64,000 nucleotides of DNA, from the NCBI GenBank assembly GCA_030674185.1, contig CM060307.1:58366481-58430480 (forward strand), written 5' to 3'. The stretch comes from Monoplex corrugatus. Taxonomy: Eukaryota > Mollusca > Gastropoda > Littorinimorpha > Ranellidae. Below, piece by piece: positions 10,876 to 22,284 of this stretch (positions are counted from its first letter, which is position 1; the number at the start of each line of letters is the position of its first letter). A model generated the notes under the pieces. The model made no database searches. It was given only the letters and a program-made list of their open reading frames with translations, and was not told where the DNA came from. The position numbers and the translations under genes were made by a program.

Positions 10876-11899
10876 TCATTAACGTTTACCAGAGATCTTC
10901 TGTGTCATCATCATCATCATCATTCTCCTGCCCGTGATGGGCGTAGAGGAGAGATCTTCTGTGTATCATTGTCTTAAACTGAATCTGTTTTTTGTCTCAC
11001 GTCTTCCATCACACTCACGTTGCTTATTCAAGGTTACCAAATCCAAGTTGCTTCTGTTGCAATCCCAGTTCATAGGAGTTATCAGTATAAAGTCACGTTG
11101 TGACCGTACTTGAGAGGAAACCTTTCACCACTTTTCCGAAATTCAGTAGTACCAATTCTAATGTACGGTATGTGTAACACCAGCTACTGTACCCAGTACT
11201 GATGGCAGTCAATCGTTTTGTTGTATAGCCAGGTTCTGGTATAAAGACCACCACTACTTCCTTACAAAGACATTCCCTGAGCACATACGTGGAAGTTCTC
11301 AGTCATGGAAGCAGCAGGACATGAACGAAAAGTAAGATATCATGACTGCAGGGCATGGAGGACTACATAATCTGAGACAGTTTTCAGAAGGTGACGAAAA
11401 CGACACAACAGAATTTTCTTTAAACTGCAAAAAAACGGTCTGTGCCTGTTGCTTCTTAACATCATATATCCTGGCATTAATAAGTCCAATAGATACAGAC
11501 ATCAGCTGTGCTGGTCGGAAATTTAAGCCTTCAAAGTTCCATCTATGATGTAGGTAATCCCTAAGCGTGTCAGTCTGAAGAGCTACCTACTGTAGCAATG
11601 TGAGAAGTCTGTAACAGCACTTTGTAAAAATCATGGACTGTATTAAGACAACAACACTGTTAAATGACTGCAAACAAACTGCAGCACTATAAGCACGAAA
11701 ATGTCTTTATTACCGCAAATTATCTCTTCACAGACTGAATGCACTGAAAGACCCATGAAGCTTTGCCTCTGCAGTCACATTTCAGCTCTCTATTTTACGA
11801 AGGTATTTGTTGTCTTGAACCACAGCAAGTACCATCGCAACAAGTGGCCGTCATGGGAAATCGGCCCATCGATCGGTGAGTACGGGAGCCACAGGAACG
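10876..11899. other. No gene recognised; short (ATC)n
   Basis: A five- to six-unit ATC repeat lies at about 10906-10923, next to a small duplication of GAGATCTTCTGTGT (10892 and 10951). Open frames of 60-70 codons on both strands look random. Confidence 0.5.
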
Positions 11900-12148
11900 T
11901 TTCCTCAATACCTTCTAATTTGTTTAGGAAACTTCGTGCATTGAGGAGGCGGTCTCATGTTTTCAACGTCAGTTCACTGGGTGCTGGGATCCCAGTCTCC
12001 TTAGTGGCTGCTTTCTATCTGACTGCAGCACTGTCTCGTAAACTTAGCCTCTCTATACACAATTTGGCCTGGATGTGAGACGCAAAAGAAAAAGAGAGAG
12101 GGGGTTATGAGGAAGGTAATATGTGTGTGAGGGGGAGAGAGAGAGTGT

Positions 12149-12156
12149 GTGCGTGC

Positions 12157-12237
<81 letters not shown>
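12149..12237. repeat. (GT)n microsatellite
   Basis: Pure GT for nearly 80 bases, preceded by GCGT units. It lies inside R1 copy 2. Confidence 0.95.
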
Positions 12238-12238
<1 letters not shown>

Positions 12239-12270
12239 TAAAATGAAAGTTCAGATGCATGTGTGTATGA

Positions 12271-12462
12271 TACAGAGAGAGAGGGAGAGAGAGAGAGAGG
12301 CAGAAGGAGAATAAAAGAGAAACAGAGCAAAAGATAGATGGGGATGAAAGAAGCAATGAGAGAGGGAGAGTTGAGAAAGAGTAAGACCGAGAGAAAGAGT
12401 GAGTGAGAATGAAGATGTATGTGAGAGAGGGAGAGAGAGTGAGAGAGAGAGAGAGAGAGTAT
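12271..12462. repeat. (GA)n-rich tract
   Basis: Purine-rich DNA dominated by GAGAGA with several short pure runs. It lies inside R1 copy 2. Confidence 0.9.
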
Positions 12463-12540
12463 ACCAACAATGTCACAATGGGCAGAAAAGCTAGAGACAG
12501 AAGCCCCTTAACTAGAGATACGTGTACATCAGCAAAGACT

Positions 12541-13097
12541 AACCGTGAAGTTTCAATGTTTACTGCAAACATTCCCACGTATATATCGTGTCTAATCCAA
12601 GTTATGTGTAGTTTCTTTCACTATTCCCGGCAACAGCTGAGATAATGATCTTCAGTTTCAGTTCTATTTTCAGTTCTTTTTTGTTTGATTTGTTTTGTTT
12701 TGTTTTGTTTTTCTCAAACCATCGTGTCCACACTTGCAATAAATTCCAGACAGCAGGCAGGCAGTCAGTTCTGGCCAGGACTGTCGTCAGAGCGGGCTGT
12801 TGTTAGTGTGCCTTGCTCCTGGGAATGGTGGACACGAACCGTTTGCTAATACACATCATGGATAAACATTACGTGCTTGGTATTTTGTACATACCACTCA
12901 CCAAAGATTTTCACCGAGAAATCACAGAATGGCCAGATACTTTTTTCCTCTGATGATCATGATAATAATAATGATAATAATAGTAAAGAAGATTTTCAGG
13001 TTCCACTCGAAAAAGTGTTGAGAGCGTCTTATAAAACACCCATGACACAGCAGATAAAAACTTTGTATAGTAATAAACACAAATAATTGATATACAG
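12541..13097. other. No gene recognised
   Basis: A (GTTTT)n patch at about 12685-12712 and an ATA/AAT-rich patch at 12958-12988. No coding evidence. Confidence 0.5.
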
Positions 13098-13182
13098 TCG
13101 CACACATATACACACACACGCATGCGCGCACGCACGCACATATACACGCGCATGCGCACGCAAACAGAGAGAGAGAGAGAGA
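13098..13182. repeat. CA/GCAC and GA simple repeats
   Basis: Alternating purine-pyrimidine CA and GCAC units (13098-13160) followed by a short GA run (13165-13182). Confidence 0.9.
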
Positions 13183-13944
<762 letters not shown>

Positions 13945-13945
<1 letters not shown>

Positions 13946-14115
13946 TATAATCACACCCACTCCTGACATTTGCGGAGAGAGAACATTGGGCTGTGATAGC
14001 CATAATCAATCCATAGCGTCAAAAGTCTTCCCTTCCCAACTGTTTATTTATTTCTTTACTTTCTTTTTCATTCTTTCTCTTTAGAAAGGAGAACTTTAGA
14101 TCAATCCACAGTGAC
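13945..14115 (+). repeat. Repeat R5, copy 1
   Basis: Matches the minus strand of 35700-35535. Shared words: ATAATCACACCCACT, CTGACATTT, GCTGTGA, AGATCAAT. Both copies sit beside simple repeats (AC here, CT there). Class unknown. Confidence 0.7.
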
Positions 14116-14607
14116 AATGTGCGCCTAATAATTGAAAAGTGTTTTCAGTTACTTTTGATTTTTCATTTGTTACACCTGAAATCACCTAATTATTGGTCCC
14201 CCAGGAAGACATAAATGGGTGTTAGGTTTTCAAGGCCACAAAACAAACCCTCAGCAAAACAGAGATTTATGCGCTGTTTGCGAATGCATTTTTACCATGC
14301 ACATGCTAATCTTGACAAATCAACAGAACTGCGAAAATGTTTGCATAGAAAATAATTTTATTGCATCAAAGGGTATAGTTATTTGCATTTCAAAAGACAT
14401 GGCCACTTTTGACAGTGATCAAAACAGTACTTAAGGAAAGAAAGAGCATTCTTTAACCTTGACTGTGATGTTTTGTTATTGATGTTTTCTGTCTTTCGTT
14501 TTAGCAGCGAGTCTGTAGTTGTACGCCAAATGTAAAAACCGAAACCTGTTGATGGGTGGAGCTGTGATGATCAGAACTGAATTGTTGCGCCAGACGTATC
14601 TGTTGAG
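14116..14607. other. No gene recognised
   Basis: AT-rich DNA with one 71-codon open frame (14219-14434) of no recognisable kind. Confidence 0.45.
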
Positions 14608-15190
14608 CAGGCTTATTAATTATCAGAATCCTAAGTGGTTCTGAGCAGGCTCACTGATGAGTCAGGAACAAGACGTGGTTTTGAGTATTCTTATCGATGA
14701 GTCAGGATCGTAACTGTTTTTGAGTCAGGATCATAACTTGATTTTGAGTAAGCTCATTGATGAGGCAGGATCATGACTTGGTTTTGAGTAAGGGGATGAT
14801 GAGTAGGATCATGACTTGGTTTTGAGTAAGCTCATTGATTAGTCAGGATCATGATTTGGTTTTGAGTGAGCTCATTGATAGATCAGGATCATGACTTGGT
14901 TTTGGGTCAGCTCATTGATGGGTCAGGATCATGGCTTGATTTTGAGTAAATTCATTGATGAGTCAGGATCACAACTTTGTTTTGAGTGAGTTTATTGATG
15001 AGAGCAGGATCATGACTTGGTTTTGAGTAAGCTCATTGATGAGTCAGGATCGTAACTTGGTTTTGGGTAAGCTTATTGATGAGTCAGGATCGTAACTTGG
15101 TTTTGGGTAAGCTTATTGATGAGTCAGGATCGTAACTTGGTTTTGGGTAAGCTTATTGATGAGTCAGGATCGTAACTTGGTTTCGAGCAG
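14608..15190 (+). repeat. 40-bp tandem array
   Basis: About fourteen units built on GAGTCAGGATC, TAACTTGGTTTTGGGTAAGC and TTATTGAT. The period is 40 bp. The left units are diverged (14608-15030) and the last three or four (15040-15180) are identical, which points to recent expansion at the right edge. There are no unique spacers between units, so it is not CRISPR-like. Confidence 0.95.
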
Positions 15191-15431
15191 GTTTTTATCA
15201 TTGCTTGTTGATCACAATCATGACGTTGTTCTAAAATTTCCCCCGAGAAATTTGCTGCATGCTTCGTCCTGCTGACAGACAGCTAGAGAGCTGAGGGAAA
15301 GTTAGAACAAGAAAGTGGCAAGCTAGCTTCGGCTGGAACTGGAAGACGGAGACAGCAACCTCAGGAGAAATGAAAACTGTTGTCATCTGCGTTGACATAA
15401 ATGGCGCGTTTCGAAGTCATGACGAGTTAAC

Positions 15432-15434
<3 letters not shown>

Positions 15435-15505
<71 letters not shown>
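15435..15505. repeat. (CT)n microsatellite
   Basis: Almost pure CT directly abutting the left end of the alpha LINE copy. The second alpha copy (24353) is bordered the same way. Confidence 0.95.
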
Positions 15506-15508
<3 letters not shown>

Positions 15509-15518
15509 CTCTTGTACT

Positions 15519-17048
15519 TTGCGTGTAAATACTGCAGATAAATTACATGTTAGTTTCCTTAATTATAATGTAAATGGCCTTTTGGAAAAACTAGAAAATA
15601 ATGATTTTGCCAATTTTCTTCTCACTTATGACTTTATATGTTTGACAGAAACATTTGTTGCAACTGACTTTGAATCACCACTTTTCAGTGACTTTGTAGT
15701 GTTCACGTCTAAAGCCAAGAAGCTGTCTCATCAAGGGAGATATTCTGGGGGTGTTATCGCAATGGTAAGGAAATCATATTCTCGTTTTGTTGAGCAAATC
15801 CCAATAGAAACTGAAAACACTTTAGCTATAAAAATCCACAAAGATCTGTTTTCTGTAGACAGAAACATACTGTGGATTTGTACATATCTTCCTCCGTGTG
15901 ATTCTGTCTATTGGAATAGCCAGGAAGGTGCATATGGTATTGAAGTGCTGGAGCAATGCATTTTAGATCTATATGACTTGTGTGGTGATTCTTTTCTATT
16001 GGTAAATGGGGATCTAAACGCGAGAACAGCGAATACTAATTACAGTTTTAGTGGAGAGGTCGATGATTTCGATGTGAATGTTTATACCAAGAACAGATTT
16101 CCCAGAATTTCACAGGACAAAAACACAAATAAATTTGGTTGTCAGCTGATTGAGTTATGTAATATGTTTGAATGTATGATTTTAAAGGGATTGCGTGAAA
16201 CGGATTTTGACGATGGATGTACATATATTGCGTCCTCTGGGACTAGCACAGTAGACTATTTCATTACTTCCATTGATTTGTTTTCATCTATACACATCAA
16301 ATCAATTGTTGTTGAGAACATGATGGATTCTGATCACCTACCAGTTGTTATGATGGTTGAAATTAAAAATGATATCGTTGAGGCTGGTCATGGTAAAACA
16401 AGTCAACCCAAAAACGAGGTTTGTGAGAAATTTATTTGGAAACATGAACTGGAAGCCGAGTTCCACAAAACTTTGAAAAGCAGTGATATTCAAGACAGAC
16501 TTATTTTGGCCACAAATACTCTACATTGCGATGTGGATAATGGTTTGAATACTTTTGTACAATGTCTGAAAGATGCCAGTGCCTGTATGTATAAAACGTA
16601 TAAAGTTTACTGGAACAAAAGATCAGAATGGTTTGACAAGGACTGTCAGCAAGCAAAAAAAAAAACAAGGTGTAAACTAAATTATTTTCGGAAAACTAGG
16701 AAGGAAGAAGATAGAATTTCATATGTGGAAGAGAGGAAAACGTACAGACGTTTACTAAAGACAAAGAGACAAGCATTTAGGAAACAGAAAGCAGATTCGC
16801 TAACCATGGAAATGACTAATTCATCACAGTTCTGGAAACTGCTGAGAAGTATAGGTTGTGGAAACAAAGACAAAGTCTCAAATGATATTGATATAAATGT
16901 CTGGTTCGAGCACTTCAAGAATATTTTTCAAAATTATGGGGGACATGTTGGTGAACATTGTGATATTGAGGTAGATCTATCTGAGGAAAGGGAGCATACT
17001 TTAAATAGAGATATATCTGAAGAAGAGGTTAAAACGAGCAGTTGGTAA
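15519..17048 (+). pseudogene. LINE alpha endonuclease and linker (ORF2 N-terminal half)
   Basis: An open frame of 509 codons starting without ATG, so it is 5' truncated. It reads as an apurinic/apyrimidinic-type endonuclease that nicks target DNA to start reverse transcription. Visible landmarks: NYNVNG near residue 15, catalytic-Glu box LTETF (42-46), GDLNAR (164-169), GTSTVDYFI (241-249) and the terminal Asp-His box SDHLP (271-275). A Lys-rich linker follows (about 300-450). The frame ends at 17048 because of a frameshift near 17025-17040; the RT continues in another frame (KLKTGKASGID). With all the catalytic boxes present, the domain looks well preserved although the whole protein is broken. 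Confidence 0.9.
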
Positions 17049-17905
17049 ACTTAAGACTGGTAAAGCAAGCGGAATTGACAGCGTTTCAGTTGAAATGTTA
17101 AAAAATGGGGGAAACGATGTCATAGCTTTTCTAACAAAACTGTTCAAAATAATTTTTGACTCGGGGATTTATCCAAAAGAGTGGTCCAAAGCCATTATCA
17201 TCCCCATTTTCAAGAAAGGGGATCCTGAAAATCCAGATAATTATAGAGGTATATCTTTATTAAGCATGATATCTAAATGTTACACAACAATACTGAACAA
17301 GAGATTATACACCTGGTTATAGGCTAATTATTTGATCTCAGAGAGCCAGGCAGGTTTTCGTAATAGATACTCAACTGTTGATCATATATTCACACTACAT
17401 GCTATCATTCAGAAATGCATGCACAAGAAAGGGATGAAATTATATGTTGCTTTTGTTGACTTTAAAAAGGCTTTCGATTCGGTCAGACATGATAAACTCC
17501 TACATTGTATTAGAAAGGAGGGTGTTAAAGGGAAATTTCTCGCATCATTAATGGCAATGTACAAGTCATTGGTGTCATGTATCCGAGTTAACGATAACTT
17601 TTCAGAGATGTTTCAATGTCCGGTTGGAGTAAGACAAGGTTGTGTCTTGAGTCCTACATTGTTTTCGATATTTATAAATCAGTTAGCAAATTGTATGGGT
17701 GATAAAGGAAAACATGGCATCCAATTACTACCTGGGATGTTGGAAATATTTGTTTTACTCTTTGCAGATGATGTGGTACTTTTCTCAACTACACCAAATG
17801 GTTTACAGAATCAGCTGAACGTTTTAAGTACGTGTTGGAACAACATGAAATTAAAAGTAAAATCGAATTGTTTATTGATACTTGTTTTACAAATATTTGG
17901 TAAAT
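17040..17905 (+). pseudogene. LINE alpha reverse transcriptase (broken)
   Basis: RT fingers and palm in the frame after the shift. GKASGIDSVSVEML at about 17060, the IIIPIFKKGD and NYRGISLL boxes, then an in-frame TAG near 17321. The frame then resumes at AGFRNRYSTVDH, motif A as AFVDFKKAFDSV (about 17450-17485), motif B as GVRQGCVLSPTLF (about 17626-17665) and catalytic motif C as LLFADDVVLF (about 17758-17788). The sequence degenerates after QNQLNVL; thumb and C-terminal zinc finger are absent. Three defects (frameshift, stop, 3' loss) make it inactive. Confidence 0.92.
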
Positions 17906-18200
17906 TGATGATTCATTGATTGACTGCTTAACTGATTGTTTGATTAATTCATTGATTGATTGATGGATGCACTGACTGAATGATTGATCCATTGATTAGC
18001 TGCTGACTAAGTACTGATCGGGAAAATGATTTATATGAAACTGATCAAATTGTTCGGTGACTCGCTAACCACTTTGGTTTATAGATGAGTAATTGTATTA
18101 GGCGACAAACTTAACTGGTAGAGAAACGGTTCAGTATTTTAACTGATCGGATTCAGGTGGCTAATTAAATGAGAGAATGGCAGTTGATTGATTGATTGAT
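17905..18200. repeat. GATT/CATTGATT-rich simple sequence
   Basis: Many imperfect ATTG/GATT units, densest at 17907-17995 and again at 18183-18202. It may be a decayed tetranucleotide repeat at the broken end of alpha. Confidence 0.7.
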
Positions 18201-18423
18201 TACCGTTGCCACGTTACACTGAATGTACTAAGTATTTGTTTGATTAGATGGATAAAGTGAAGTATGTTTCGCAAGCAAGGTGATTTACCAATTATTTGTT
18301 GATTGTGTGATGATTGTATTACTTGACCGGCTGTTGGCTATACAGAGAGACTAATTGCTTGACCAGTAGATGGAGGAATGGAACGATGTATGTATATGTA
18401 TTAAATATCTTTATGACTTGTTT

Positions 18424-18434
18424 GATGCCTTAAT
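18424..18434 (+). repeat. Target-site duplication of beta, left copy
   Basis: GATGCCTTAAT, identical to 23948-23958, immediately before the first base of the beta 5' region. An 11-bp exact direct repeat at both ends of an otherwise coherent LINE is a target-site duplication. Confidence 0.88.
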
Positions 18435-19064
18435 CTTAGTCAGGTCGGATAGATGTATCGGCTACTGGTAACCTGGAACCCAGTACTACCTGTCACAGGA
18501 TCGAATTGCTGGCGATTAAACCAGCATCCCCACCAGTCCTCTCAGGAGGATGGTGAGGAGGGTGGCTAGAAACCCTGGTGGAAATAAATTAGATCCATCA
18601 AAGGGCGCCAGCTCTGGAGAGCTACCGCGGCCATCTAGCTAAGGGAGTAAACCCTGACAGTAAATCCGGTGTGGGGCCCCTAAGGCGGTTGGATGGCAAA
18701 CTTTGTCACTTTCCGGCAGCTCCTGCGGCCGCGTTGGCACCAAAACGTAACAGCCCTGCTGTTCCTTTGGATCTGTCAGCGAGGTGGAGAGGGGGGACAA
18801 GTTGCATGGGCAACAGCCTGTCTTCCATATTACACTGCCCAGGCTTACATCCGTCCATTCATCCACAAACACTCTGCACCTACGACCTGGAGAGGACACT
18901 CCAGCCTCGCTACTAACACTAGTGTCGGCACAACACGGGAAGCAACAGATACCGGTGATAAGTCATTGCTCAACTGGCGTAGAGCTGACGCCAGGGGTTG
19001 CTTTTGACGGTGGGAGAGACCTTCGTGTCTTACTGGACAGCTACCTGCCTTCTTCATTGGGTGC
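18435..19064 (+). other. 5' UTR of LINE beta
   Basis: GC-richer leader between the target-site duplication and the first ATG of ORF2. For an element of this kind the internal promoter would lie here, though I recognise no specific promoter motif. Open frames of 80-100 codons occur on both strands and none has a recognisable domain. The leader makes this copy apparently 5' complete, which is uncommon because most LINE copies are 5' truncated. Confidence 0.75.
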
Positions 19065-21365
19065 ATGAAGATTAGGAGAAAATCTGACAAGCAGGTCGTT
19101 AATTACGCACCAAACAAAAAGAAAAATTCAAATTCAAGAAACGGATCAGGAAAAGGATCAGCAGTGAAACTGGGCTGTTGGAATGTCCGAAAAATGATGC
19201 CTGGGCTCTCCCAAGATCTGCAAGACATCAGCGACGCCAGAAAAACCGCCGTCATAAACAGCGAACTAAAGAGGCTCAATGTGGACATTGCCACTCTGCA
19301 GGAAACACGGCTGGCTGACTCAGGAACACTAAAGGAAAGGGACTACACCTTCTTCTGGCAAGGAAAGAGTTCTGATGCCCCAAGAGAGCACGGAGTAGGC
19401 TTTGCAGTAAGGAACAGCCTGCTGAACATGATTGAACCAGGCAGCGGCGGTTCAGAACGACTCTTGACTCTCCGCCTCAACACCACCGAAGGCTATGTCA
19501 CTCTCATCAGCGTTTATGCCCCAACTCTGTCCGCCTCTCCAGACACCAAGGATGAGTTCTACGAAAATCTTGCATCAACCATAAGGAACATCCCCAGGAC
19601 AGAACAACTTGTTCTCCTGGGCGACTTCAACGCCAGAGTGTGTGCAGACAATGACTCATGGCCCTTCTGTCTCGGTTCCTTTGGAGTGGAGAAAATGAAT
19701 GAGAATGGACAGCGACTGCTTGAGTTTTGCGCCTGCCATGAACTGTGCATCGCCAACTCCTTCTTCAAGACGAAGCCTCAGCACAAAGTCTCCTGGAGGC
19801 ATCCCCTCTCAAAACATTGGCACCAACTGGATTTGATCCTAGTAAGACGTGCCGCTATCAAAAACGTTCTCCACACTCGCTCTTATCACAGCGCAGACTG
19901 CGACACAGACCACTCTCTGGTATGTTGCAAGATCAGGCTACAACCAAAGAAGTTCCACTGCTCAAAGAAACAAGGGAACCCTCGCATTGACGTCAGTAAG
20001 ATGTCTCAGCCAGATCTTGTAGAACAGTTCGCAGAGGCCTTTCAGAGAGAATACAATGCATTGCAGCCCAGAGACTCTGCCACTGAGAGATGGGAAACGC
20101 TACGAGACACCATGCACCGCATTGCTATGGCCACCTTTGGGAAGAAAACTGTGAAGTCCCACGACTGGTTTGAGGCCAAATCATCAGAGATGACTCCCAC
20201 TGTTGAGGCCAAGCGTGCCGCACTCACCAAGTATAAGCGGTCACCCAGTGACAAGAACCTGCAAATCCTCAGGGCTGCCAGAAGTAAGGTTCAACTTAAC
20301 GCCAGGCGCTGCACAAACGAGTACTGGACAGAGCTCAGCGAAGAGATACAGAGTGCTGCTGAAAGAGGCAACATCCGAGGAATGTATGATGGCATCAAGA
20401 AGGCACTGGGACCAACACAGAGCAAGATCGCCCCCCTCAAATCCTCCACTGGGGAAGTAATCAGCAATCCTAGCCAACAGATGGAAAGATGGGCGGAACA
20501 CTACTCCGACCTCTACTCCACACAGAACATGGTGTCCCCCTTAGCCCTCGATGCCATCAAGTGCATGCCGGTAATGGAAGAACTTGACGCAGAGCCAACT
20601 GCGGACGAACTCAGCAAGACCATTGATAGCCTGGCATCAGGGAAGGCACCTGGCAACGACGGAATTCCCCCAGACCTCATCAAGCACTGCAAGACTTCTC
20701 TTCTGCACCCTTTGCACGCAGTTCTCTGTCAGTGTTGGAATGAGGGAGCTGTACCACAGGACATGAGGGACGTCAAGATCGTCACCCTGTACAAAAACAA
20801 GGGCGAAAGGAGCGACTGCAACAACTACAGAGGTATCTCGCTCCTCAGCATTGTTGGCAAAGTCTATGCTCGGGTCCTCCTAATCCGCCTGCAGAAACTG
20901 GCTGAACGCGTCTACCCGGAATCACAGTGTGGTTTTCGAGCAGAGAGATCCACGGTAGACATGGTCTTCTCCCTTCGCCAAATCCAGGAGAAGTGCAGAG
21001 AGCAGCGGATGCCCCTGTATGTGGCATTCATTGGCCTCACCAAGGCCTTTGACCTAGTCAGCAGAGATGGCCTTTTCAGAGCTCTCCGAAAAATCGGCTG
21101 CCCCCCCAAACTGCACAGCTTAATTGAGTCCTTCCACTCAAACATGAAAGGGATGGTGCAGTTCAACGGAAACCTCTCCAAGCCCTTCGACGTACGCAGC
21201 GGTGTGAAAAGGCTGCGTCCTGGCCCCAACCCTCTTTGGAATCTTCTTCGCTCTCCTCCTGAGGCATGCGTTCAGCACAGCGCAAGAAGGGATCCACCTG
21301 CGGACCAGATCAGATGGCAGGTTTTTCAACCTCGCCCGCCTCAGAGCAAGGACAAAGGTCCGTGA
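19065..21365 (+). pseudogene. LINE beta ORF2, endonuclease plus RT palm (frameshifted, motif A mutated)
   Basis: 766 codons from the first ATG after the leader. Residues 35-300 are an APE-type endonuclease: GCWNVRKM (37-44), LQETR (78-82), YAPT (151-154), GDFNAR (186-191), QLDLILVRR (around 264) and a final TDHSLV box. The RT domain starts near GKAPGNDGIPPDLIK (about 527) and includes NNYRGISLLSIVGKVYARV and CGFRAERSTVD. Motif A reads YVAFIGLTKAFD: Gly stands at residue 657 (codon GGC at 21033-21035) where RTs carry the metal-binding Asp. After GVK in motif B (about 21210) two bases are missing relative to the usual GVKQGCVLAPTLF reading, so the last 50 or so codons are out of frame. The true frame continues to 21382 and beyond. 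Inactive as read. Confidence 0.93.
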
Positions 21366-22284
21366 AGCCCTCATCAGAGACATGCTATTTGCCGACGATG
21401 CCGCAGTTGTGACCCATACACAGCGGGACTTGCAGTCACTAATGGACCGCTTCTCCCAGGCCTGCAAAGATTTTGGTCTGACCATCAGTCTTAAGAAGAC
21501 AAACGTCCTGGGCCAAGACACGCCATCTCCACCAGCCATCACCATTGATGACTACGAGCTTGAAGCCATCCATCAATTCACATATCTTGGGTTCACCATC
21601 ACCGATAACCTCTCCCTTGACACAGAGGTCGACAAGAGGATCGGGAAGGCAGCCACAACACTAGCCCGCCTCACACAAAGGGTGTGGACAAATCCCAAGC
21701 TGACCACAAAGACAAAGATGGCTGTATACAACGCCTGTGTCCTCAGCACCTTGCTGTATGGCAGCGAGGCGTGGACCACGCATGCTCATCAGGAGAAAAG
21801 GCTCAATACTTTCCACCTGAGAAGCCTACGGCGCATACTTGGCATTTCCTGGCAAGACAAGGTGACCAACACCGAAGTCCTAACCTGCGCTGGCCTCCCA
21901 ACCATGCATACCATGCTGAGACAGCGTCAGCTGCGCTGGTTGGGCCACGTTCGCCGCATGGAAGATGGTCGCATCCCAAAAGACATCCTTTATGGTGAGC
22001 TTGCCACAGGGCAGAGAAACATTGGCCGCCCACAGCTGAGATACAAAGACGTTTGCAAGCGTGACATGAAGGCGCTTGAGATTAACACTGAGTCCTGGGA
22101 GGACCTCGCAGACGACCGCAACAGCTGGAGAACTACTCTCAAGAAACAGCTGCGGATTGGTGAGGACAAATTGTCAGCTGCTGCAGCAGAAAAGCGAGTT
22201 CGCAGAAAAGGGATGACAGCCAACAGACCAGCATCAGCATACACATGCGACCGCTGCGACAGAGACTGCCTCTCTCGCATTGGT
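21211..22284 (+). pseudogene. LINE beta ORF2, RT motif C to zinc-finger start
   Basis: This is the ORF2 continuation after the 2-base deletion. It carries catalytic motif C as MLFADDAAVV (21382-21411), the post-RT YLGFTITDNLSLD stretch, ACVLSTLLYGSEAWT, LRRILGISWQDKV, RQLRWLGHVRRMEDGRIPK and the first half of a C2HC finger, CDRCDRDCLSRIG (ending at 22284). The CR1/L2-like insertion interrupts it there. The second half of the finger resumes after the insertion at 23842. Confidence 0.93.

Larger units (their letters stand above)
11900..12540 (+). repeat. Interspersed repeat R1, copy 2
   Basis: 11900-12075 matches the minus strand of 7480-7260 and 47260-47085. It continues into GA, GT and GA tracts and then a piece with TGTCACAATGGGC (12470-12482) that matches the far end of the other copies. 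A frame over 11701-12078 stays open across the conserved part (SNLFRKLRALRR... SHVFNVSSLGAG). Copy 3 has a similar peptide in the corresponding frame. I do not recognise a family, so I call it a repeat and not a gene. Confidence 0.7.
15506..17905 (+). mobile_element. LINE alpha, copy 1 (truncated at both ends)
   Basis: A non-LTR retrotransposon copy that retains the endonuclease and most of the RT. The left edge abuts a CT microsatellite and no 5' UTR is visible. The right edge is lost around 17880-17905, where recognisable protein stops and GATT-rich sequence begins. No target-site duplication was found. It shares a family with the 24353-26505 copy: the overlapping RT segments (here about 17600-17880) are clearly alike but not near-identical. 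The overlap shows these are two separate insertions and not one element split by the beta insertion between them. Confidence 0.9.

Noticed and set aside
11701..12078. 125-codon open frame as a host gene
   Set aside because: It lies in repeat R1, two other copies of which occur in the window; the similar frames may reflect recent common ancestry of repeats.
18639..19068. Several 80-100-codon frames in the beta leader as an ORF1
   Set aside because: They overlap on both strands, have no coiled coil, RRM or zinc knuckle, and elements of this type commonly lack a recognisable ORF1.
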